This document shows positions 59,587-64,000 of a stretch of 64,000 bases of DNA, piece by piece. Position 1 is the stretch's first letter. The number at the start of each line of letters is the position of its first letter. The stretch is from Prochlorococcus marinus XMU1411 (GTDB lineage: Bacteria > Cyanobacteriota > Cyanobacteriia > PCC-6307 > Cyanobiaceae). The notes beneath the pieces were generated by a model, which saw only the letters and a list, made by a program, of their open reading frames with translations, made no database searches and was not told the origin of the DNA. The translations under genes were made by a program, and so were the position numbers. Location: positions 682,001 through 746,000 of the forward strand of contig NZ_JAAORI010000003.1 in the NCBI RefSeq assembly GCF_017696075.1, read 5' to 3'.

Positions 59587-61140
59587 TTAATCTGGCAAGC
59601 TGAAACTATTTATATTTAATTTTGAACCTATTTTATGAGCACAAGCATATCCACTAAAGGCTACCGCATTCAAGCCTTGGCCTGGAAAGCATGAATCTCC
59701 TACGCAATAAAGGTTTTTAATTTTTGTAGTATTAAAAGGCATTGGTAAAAGTCCTAGCAACTTTTGGCTAGGAATAGGTCCATAACTACCTTCATATCTT
59801 CCTAGAAACTTTTTATGAGTTTTTGGAGTACCAATTTCTTTGTGATCGATATTCTCTTCTAGATTCGGTAATATAGTTGAAATTTTTTCAATAATAAATG
59901 AAAAATATTCTTCTTTCTTATGTAGATATTCTTTCCTTGATAGTCCTTCCCATTCATTAATAGATGAGGGAGTAAATGCATGGATAATATGTTTACCTTC
60001 TGGGGCTAAAGAAGAGTCAAGCAAAGTAGGTATAGAAATAAAAATCACACCTTTTTCACTCTCTAATTCATCCCAATTCTCAACAATTATATGATGACAA
60101 TTAAAGTCATTACTTATCAAATTTTTTTCTACCCCAAGGTGAATTGAGACAAAAGATGGAGAAGGTTTATATGTCTCTGACCACTTATATTCACTCTTTG
60201 GTACATTTTTGCTCGCAATTAATCCTTTCTTTTTATCTTTCAGGCCAAATGTGTCCCACCTTGTGGAATTAGATACAATGATATTTGAGTAAATTTCCTC
60301 CCCATTTGAGAGCTTAACGCCTACTGCCTTTTCGTCCTTTAAAAGTATTTCAGTAACATTAGCTTTGTAGCGAATTTTACTACCTAATTTTTCCATCCCA
60401 GAAACTAACTTCTCTGCTATAGTTCCAACCCCACCTTTTGGATAGTTTATACCGCCAGCATGCCTATCTGTAAATACCATTCCAGCATTAATCATAGGAG
60501 TTTTGAGAGCAGGCATTACAGACCAACAAAAGCATTCGATATCGATAAATTTTAAAAGCTGAGGATCCTTAATAAACTTTCTTGCGACATCTCCAGCATT
60601 TACAGGTAACCATCTTGCTAAACCTAAGCAAGATAATGGAGATTTAAAGAAAACTTTAAAAAGATAACTTGGATCCTCTATTGATAAAAGAGGCATTGAA
60701 TCTAAACATTTAAAAACACTTGCACAAGTATCGTAAAATTTTCTGATACCCACTTTTTCTTTTGGGAAAGTAGCTGATAATTTATTTATAAACTGATCAT
60801 AATTTTTATCTACAGAAATACTAAAGTTATTTGGAAGGTGATATTCCAGTTGCACTGGATCAGGAATAGTTTCACATTTTTCGTTTACATCTTTTAAAGC
60901 ACGAGTTAATAAATTGGTATAACCCTTATCTCCAAATCCAAATATCATAGATGCACCAACATCAAAGGTATAACCTTTTCTCTTGAAAGAGCCCCCACTC
61001 CCTCCTGGAATAATATATTTTTCAAGAACTAAGACTTCCGCTCCTTTAGAGGCTAATTGAGATGCTGTTACCAACCCCCCAATTCCCGAGCCAATTACAA
61101 TTGCATCGAAATTTTCTTTATTAGATTTCATTTTGGACAA
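59587..61140 (-). CDS. crtH: Prolycopene (carotenoid) isomerase
   Basis: This 517-residue CRTISO-type flavoprotein converts poly-cis prolycopene to all-trans lycopene, the substrate of the cyclase at 3975-5186. The FAD-binding motif VIGSGIGGLVTASQLA lies near residues 15-30. GGSGGSFKRKGYTFDVGASM and, near the C-terminus, YCVGDSCFPGQGLNAVAFSG are family blocks. It is longer and different from the desaturases CrtP and CrtQ. An inner ATG (second Met, residue 4) is an equally possible start. It follows trmFO by 15 bases. Confidence 0.94.
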   Translation of the reverse strand: MSKMKSNKENFDAIVIGSGIGGLVTASQLASKGAEVLVLEKYIIPGGSGGSFKRKGYTFDVGASMIFGFGDKGYTNLLTRALKDVNEKCETIPDPVQLEYHLPNNFSISVDKNYDQFINKLSATFPKEKVGIRKFYDTCASVFKCLDSMPLLSIEDPSYLFKVFFKSPLSCLGLARWLPVNAGDVARKFIKDPQLLKFIDIECFCWSVMPALKTPMINAGMVFTDRHAGGINYPKGGVGTIAEKLVSGMEKLGSKIRYKANVTEILLKDEKAVGVKLSNGEEIYSNIIVSNSTRWDTFGLKDKKKGLIASKNVPKSEYKWSETYKPSPSFVSIHLGVEKNLISNDFNCHHIIVENWDELESEKGVIFISIPTLLDSSLAPEGKHIIHAFTPSSINEWEGLSRKEYLHKKEEYFSFIIEKISTILPNLEENIDHKEIGTPKTHKKFLGRYEGSYGPIPSQKLLGLLPMPFNTTKIKNLYCVGDSCFPGQGLNAVAFSGYACAHKIGSKLNINSFSLPD

Positions 61141-61155
61141 TTTGGATAATTTATT

Positions 61156-62568
61156 TTAATTAATTTTGGTAAGTAAGTGATCTTTTTCAAAAAGAGTATC
61201 TAATTCTTTTTTAAACCCTTTTAAAGCAGTTGTGGATCTCTCTTGATAAGCTTTATATCTTAATCTTTTATCTTTAATTCTTTGTGTTAGTTCTGGGACT
61301 AAACCAAATGAAGCAGGCATTGGCTGAAATTTATTTTTTTTCTGTTTTGACAATATTTGATTTCTATTACTGATGAAATTCATCAAAGAACCAATCATTG
61401 ATTCATCAGGGAAAGTAACTGTTTTTTTACCCTTAGCTAATAAAGCTGCATTTATTCCTGCGAGTAATCCGCCCGCAGAAGCAGCAGCATAACCTTCCGT
61501 TCCTGTAATCTGCCCTGCGGCGAAAAGAGTTTCTCTCTTCATAAATTGCAGTGTTGGCAATAGTAGTTTAGGAGATTCTAAAAATGTATTTCTATGCATT
61601 ACTCCAAAACGTACAAATTCAGCTTTTTCTAAGCCAGGAATCATTCTAAATATTCTTTTTTGCTCTGACCATTTAAGGTTGGTTTGAAAACCTACCATAT
61701 TAAGCAACTTCCCTTCAAGATCTTCCATCCTTAATTGAACAATTGCATGAGGCCGATTTTTCAATCTATTTTCCCTATTAAATAAGTCTCCCCACTTTGG
61801 ATTCCACAACCCAATAGATTTCAAGGGTCCGTATCTCATTGTGTCAATTCCTCTTCTAGCAATTTCTTCTATTGGCAAACAAGCCTCAAAGAAATTAGCA
61901 GATTCTTTTTCAAAATCTTTTAAATTAGCTTGTTCTCCCTCTATTAGCTCGTTCCTAAAAAGAATATAATCATTTTCATTCATTGGGCAATTAAGGTATG
62001 CCGGATCCCCTTTGTCGTATCTACTAGCTTTAAAAACAATCTCTTTGTCAATAGTATCACCATAAATTATTGGGCTGGCAGCATCAAAAAAATGACAGGC
62101 ATCAATACCTGTGAAAAATTGAATTTTGTTGGCTAATTCATCTGCAGTTAGTGGACCAGTTGCGAGGATAGTTATATTTTCTTTAGTTGGGAGATCCAAT
62201 TGTTCAAATCTCTTAATTTCAATTAAAGGGTGATTAGATAAAACTTCAGTCAAAGCATTACTAAATTTAGATCTATCAACCGCCAAAGCACCTCCAGCTG
62301 GAACTGCAAATTTATCTGCTGTTTGAACTATCAATGAATTAAAAAATCTTAGTTCTTTTTGTAATAAACCCGCTGCTCTATCTGCACTTAAAGCGCCAAA
62401 GCTGTTACTGCAAACCAATTCTCCACATTCACAAGTATGATGCGCTGGAGTTGATTTGAGAGGTCTCATTTCAACTAACTTAACCGACACGCCATGATTT
62501 GCTAACTGCCAGGCAGCTTCAGAACCTGCTAGACCTGCTCCAATTACTATTACTTCTTTTTCTAACAA
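61156..62568 (-). CDS. trmFO: Methylenetetrahydrofolate-tRNA-(uracil-5-)-methyltransferase
   Basis: This 470-residue TrmFO (formerly Gid) makes ribothymidine at position 54 of tRNAs using methylene-tetrahydrofolate and FADH2. The FAD motif [16 protein letters not shown] lies at residues 7-22. [18 protein letters not shown] carries catalytic Cys, and the C-terminal [16 protein letters not shown] is the second FAD site. Length is normal. psbY lies 6 bases upstream on the same strand, and crtH follows. Confidence 0.96.
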   Translation of the reverse strand: MLEKEVIVIGAGLAGSEAAWQLANHGVSVKLVEMRPLKSTPAHHTCECGELVCSNSFGALSADRAAGLLQKELRFFNSLIVQTADKFAVPAGGALAVDRSKFSNALTEVLSNHPLIEIKRFEQLDLPTKENITILATGPLTADELANKIQFFTGIDACHFFDAASPIIYGDTIDKEIVFKASRYDKGDPAYLNCPMNENDYILFRNELIEGEQANLKDFEKESANFFEACLPIEEIARRGIDTMRYGPLKSIGLWNPKWGDLFNRENRLKNRPHAIVQLRMEDLEGKLLNMVGFQTNLKWSEQKRIFRMIPGLEKAEFVRFGVMHRNTFLESPKLLLPTLQFMKRETLFAAGQITGTEGYAAASAGGLLAGINAALLAKGKKTVTFPDESMIGSLMNFISNRNQILSKQKKNKFQPMPASFGLVPELTQRIKDKRLRYKAYQERSTTALKGFKKELDTLFEKDHLLTKIN

Positions 62569-62574
62569 ATTAGA

Positions 62575-62691
62575 TTAATCCTTCCCCAAGAAGTCTCTAT
62601 TAAACTGCTCTCTTGCTGGTTTTTGTATATTAAATATAACCCAAGCTAAAGCTGCGATAATAGGTGCAAAAACTACGATTGTTCTGAGCAT
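62575..62691 (-). CDS. psbY: Photosystem II protein Y
   Basis: This 38-residue single-helix protein starts [20 protein letters not shown] and continues [18 protein letters not shown]. One membrane helix (residues 4-21) is followed by a charged tail, and the AWxxxNI pattern after the helix is typical of PsbY. PsbY sits at the edge of photosystem II next to cytochrome b559. The gene is so short that automated callers often miss it. It probably shares a transcript with trmFO, 6 bases downstream. Confidence 0.85.
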
Positions 62692-62795
62692 TTTAAAAAT
62701 TCTGTTATTTAATCAATATCCTACCTTTTAAGTGTAAATATAGAGAGAATTTTTAATTTTTTATTTCATTAGTTAAGAATTGTATTTCTATTGTT

Positions 62796-62824
62796 CAACT
62801 TGAAATAATAAGTTGTTTTTTTTT
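62796..62824 (+). terminator. Terminator-like hairpin with T9
   Basis: CAACTT (62796-62801) and AAGTTG (62810-62815) form a 6-bp stem, followed by nine T residues (62816-62824) on the plus strand. No plus-strand gene lies upstream, because psbY runs the other way. It may end an unannotated short transcript or be a chance feature of AT-rich DNA. Confidence 0.3.
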
Positions 62825-62841
62825 CCTTAAAAAGGGATAAT
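62813..62841 (+). promoter_or_regulatory. Candidate tRNA-Lys promoter
   Basis: TTGTTT (62813-62818), a 17-base spacer and GATAAT (62836-62841) resemble a sigma-70 promoter. A start near 62848 would give a leader of about 20 bases ahead of tRNA-Lys. The match is moderate and partly overlaps the hairpin and T-run. Confidence 0.35.
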
Positions 62842-62850
62842 TTCTAATGT

Positions 62851-62958
62851 ACTCAATTTTACAAAATGGGTCGCTAGCTCAGCGGTAGAGCATCCGGCTT
62901 TTAACCGGCTGGTCCTGAGTTCGAATCTCAGGCGACCCACATTTTTATAAAATTGAGT
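62851..62958 (+). repeat. Inverted repeat bracketing tRNA-Lys
   Basis: ACTCAATTTTA (62851-62861) and its complement TAAAATTGAGT (62948-62958) sit on either side of the tRNA. Weaker matching extends inward (ACTCAATTTTACAAAAT against the complement of ATTTTTATAAAATTGAGT). A third partial copy, ATAAAATTGA, occurs near 62998-63007. If transcribed, the arms would prolong the acceptor stem of the precursor. Confidence 0.6.
62868..62939 (+). tRNA. trnK: tRNA-Lys (TTT)
   Basis: A 72-base cloverleaf with acceptor arms GGGTCGC and GCGACCC and discriminator A. The anticodon loop CTTTTAA within CCGG/CCGG gives anticodon TTT. The T-loop TTCGAAT is standard. No CCA is encoded. An 11-base inverted repeat brackets it. 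Confidence 0.96.
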
Positions 62959-63447
62959 CCAGTATTCGTTCGTAACTGCAAGTATAAAACCAATTTCTAT
63001 AAAATTGATCTTAATTAACAATGCAGCGATAAGCTATTTATTAATAATTTAAGACTAATGAATAAGAATAGTTTGCTTGGTTGTATTTTTGCAATATTAA
63101 TAGAACACTATGAGTTTAAGGAAAAAAATTTTCAGAATGCCTCAATTTGGATCTTTGATAATGTTTTATAGATCTAAAATCTATCAGTTAATAATTAAAT
63201 TTTAAGAAAAAAATCTATCATCAACCTTAATATCAAATATGCAGTGCCAAACAAAAAAATTATTTAAAAAAAAGGAACTCCAACAAGCTTAGCCGAATAT
63301 CTATCGTTTAACATAAATGAGACATTTTTGCCTCATATTCGGGATTTAAAAGAATACAAGCTTTTTGTTTTAAAAAAAAATCAAAAATTACTTTACAAAG
63401 CTTCATAATACCTGTTACAATAGTTAATATAATTTTTCTTATTTATT
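62940..63447. other. Gene-poor stretch before the Hlip gene
   Basis: This 508-base stretch is very AT-rich and has no gene I can support. It begins with the downstream arm of the tRNA-Lys repeat. A frame at 63058-63171 (plus) would encode 37 residues but has no ribosome site or recognisable content. CCGAATAT (63293-63300) and ATATTCGG (63335-63342) form an 8-bp inverted repeat around a partly self-complementary core (ATGAG ... CTCAT). A TATAAT lies near the end. It may hold regulatory DNA or a small RNA for the Hlip gene. Confidence 0.5.
63428..63433 (+). promoter_or_regulatory. Candidate -10 box of the Hlip gene
   Basis: A perfect TATAAT lies 14 bases before the ATG at 63448, predicting a very short leader of about 8 bases. 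No convincing -35 box stands at the usual 17-base distance. TTACAA at 63415-63420 is too close. Confidence 0.4.
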
Positions 63448-63555
63448 ATGACTCCTGAAGCAGAACGTTTTAATGGTTGGGCAGCAATGTTAGGTTTCGT
63501 TGCAGCTGTAGGTGCCTATGTAACCACTGGGCAAATCATTCCAGGATGGTTCTAA
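63448..63555 (+). CDS. hli: High-light-inducible protein (Hlip), one-helix
   Basis: This 35-residue protein has a short N-terminus and one membrane helix carrying the chlorophyll-binding pattern ERFNGWAAMLGF (residues 6-17). Glu is the Mg ligand and Asn the helix partner. The canonical ExxNGRxAM has Trp in place of Arg here. The tail TTGQIIPGWF is typical of the short picocyanobacterial Hlips. These proteins associate with photosystem assembly and dissipate excess light. Prochlorococcus has many copies. No ribosome site is evident, and the leader may be very short. Confidence 0.88.
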   Translation: MTPEAERFNGWAAMLGFVAAVGAYVTTGQIIPGWF

Positions 63556-63581
63556 ATCGAATAGATTTTTTATAGAGGAAT

Positions 63582-63615
63582 GTGATTAAATTTTATTCAG
63601 AATAAAAAATATCAC
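63582..63615 (+). other. Stem-loop downstream of the Hlip gene
   Basis: GTGAT (63582-63586) pairs with ATCAC (63611-63615), and the inner TTTTATTC (63591-63598) with GAATAAAA (63600-63607). Together they make an almost continuous imperfect hairpin starting 27 bases after the Hlip stop. No U-run follows, so it could protect the mRNA 3' end after processing. Confidence 0.4.
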
Positions 63616-63798
63616 TTCATCTATTCTTTAAAATTATTAAGTCAACGAATTTAATTCTATTGATTTATTTTTATTTAATCAAAAATTATTGATTATAGTT
63701 CGAACATTCTATTGTTAATTAGCTACTATTTAGTTTTAACTGTAACTATAACTACTGCCTAATTCTAAATATTGCAAATTATTTTTTAAATATGGTCT

Positions 63799-63825
63799 AA
63801 ACCCTGATTAAATCAGGGTTTTTTT
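63799..63825 (+). terminator. Intrinsic terminator
   Basis: AAACCCTGA (63799-63807) and TCAGGGTTT (63813-63821) form a perfect 9-bp stem with a 5-base loop, followed by T residues through 63825. It is a clear Rho-independent terminator on the plus strand, ending either the Hlip transcript or a small RNA. Confidence 0.8.
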
Positions 63826-63860
63826 ATTGATTAATCAAAATTTTAAATTTGAAATACTAT

Positions 63861-64000
63861 TTATTGTTCTGTAAACTGTTTTTTTTCAATTGAATCAAAA
63901 CATGAAGAGCATAACAAATGTCCTTTTTTCTTCCAAAATGTTTTAGTTGATCTTTCTATATCTTTTCGACAAATTAAACATTTAAATATTGGTGTCACTA
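63861..64000 (-). CDS. Small zinc-ribbon protein, partial at window edge
   Basis: The last 46 codons of a minus-strand gene run to a TAA at 63861-63863. The readable part contains two CxxC pairs, CLIC and CSSC, about 27 residues apart with a Lys/Trp-rich loop between (KTFWKKKGHLL), which suggests a small zinc ribbon. A GTG at 63996-63998 could be the start, giving a protein of 45 residues, or the gene may continue past 64000. I do not recognise the family. Confidence 0.55.
   Translation of the reverse strand, partial: VTPIFKCLICRKDIERSTKTFWKKKGHLLCSSCFDSIEKKQFTEQ

Larger units (their letters stand above)
63556..63860. other. Gene-poor stretch after the Hlip gene
   Basis: This stretch of 305 bases has no protein gene I can support. 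It contains a 34-base stem-loop just after the Hlip stop, about 180 bases of plain AT-rich sequence, and a strong plus-strand terminator at 63799-63825. The distance from the Hlip stop to that terminator leaves room for a long 3' leader or a separate small RNA. Confidence 0.6.

Noticed and set aside
62827-63021. Minus-strand reading frame of 64 codons across tRNA-Lys
   Set aside because: Its middle is just the antisense of the tRNA, a well-known source of false proteins (RFELRTSRLKAGCS-type peptides).
63058-63171. Possible 37-residue plus-strand peptide
   Set aside because: No ribosome site, no recognisable motif and ordinary AT-rich composition; kept only as a remark in the spacer entry.

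Overview
This window looks like a stretch of a high-light-adapted marine picocyanobacterium, most likely Prochlorococcus marinus. The evidence is the low G+C content visible by eye, very short intergenic gaps, and the gene set: a one-helix high-light-inducible protein, psbY, a PsbP-like lipoprotein, Ycf54, lycopene cyclase, carotenoid isomerase, SasA, OpcA, GuaB3 and a CdaA-type cyclase. Strain and clade are inferred from general knowledge, not from any search. About 58 protein genes and two tRNA genes (Glu-TTC, Lys-TTT) are supported. I see no rRNA, insertion sequence, integrase, prophage or CRISPR array. This is essentially core chromosome rather than a genomic island.

Layout. 1-9 kb: guaB3 facing away from gyrA, then a lycopene cyclase, a GH57 glycogen enzyme and leuA. 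9-19 kb: a membrane HD phosphohydrolase, folD, GGPP synthase (crtE) and a DUF212 membrane protein; opposite them runs the tight zwf-opcA-cobB group (oxidative pentose phosphate pathway plus a cobalamin enzyme), preceded by petH. 19-24 kb: tRNA-Glu, the clock kinase sasA, a CpeS-like lyase, a small secreted protein, prs and malQ. 24-34 kb: a RodZ-like protein, a UbiB kinase, an Orn/Lys/Arg decarboxylase followed by cdsA, an alpha/beta hydrolase, a glycerol-dehydrogenase-like protein, clpC and rimI. 34-40 kb: a plus-strand run lysA-cdaA-uppS-bioB-trhO-hypothetical, meeting lipA and recR. 41-46 kb: a PsbP-like lipoprotein, then deaD, a small secreted Cys protein and an ABC exporter as one minus-strand group. 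46-56 kb: a minus-strand run pdxJ-ycf54-recC-(ICMT-like methyltransferase)-recB-recD. 56-60 kb: plsC, a secreted TPR-like protein, bolA-grxD, a small helical protein and an unusual response regulator. 60-64 kb: crtH, trmFO, psbY, tRNA-Lys, an Hlip gene and the 3' end of a small zinc-ribbon gene.

Several genes work together. GGPP synthase, CrtH and the lycopene cyclase cover the start, middle and end of carotenoid synthesis. Zwf, OpcA, GH57, MalQ and SasA concern night-time carbon use and timing. CdaA and the 7TM-HD protein could make and degrade c-di-AMP. BolA and the CGFS glutaredoxin are a known iron-sulfur partner pair.

No wholly new system is evident. The strongest leads are: a response regulator whose receiver has lost its phosphoacceptor Asp; a 10-bp hairpin lying against the start codon of the DEAD-box helicase gene; a PetH whose N-terminus is a membrane helix and charged linker; a membrane methyltransferase gene set inside recCBD; and an inverted repeat bracketing tRNA-Lys.
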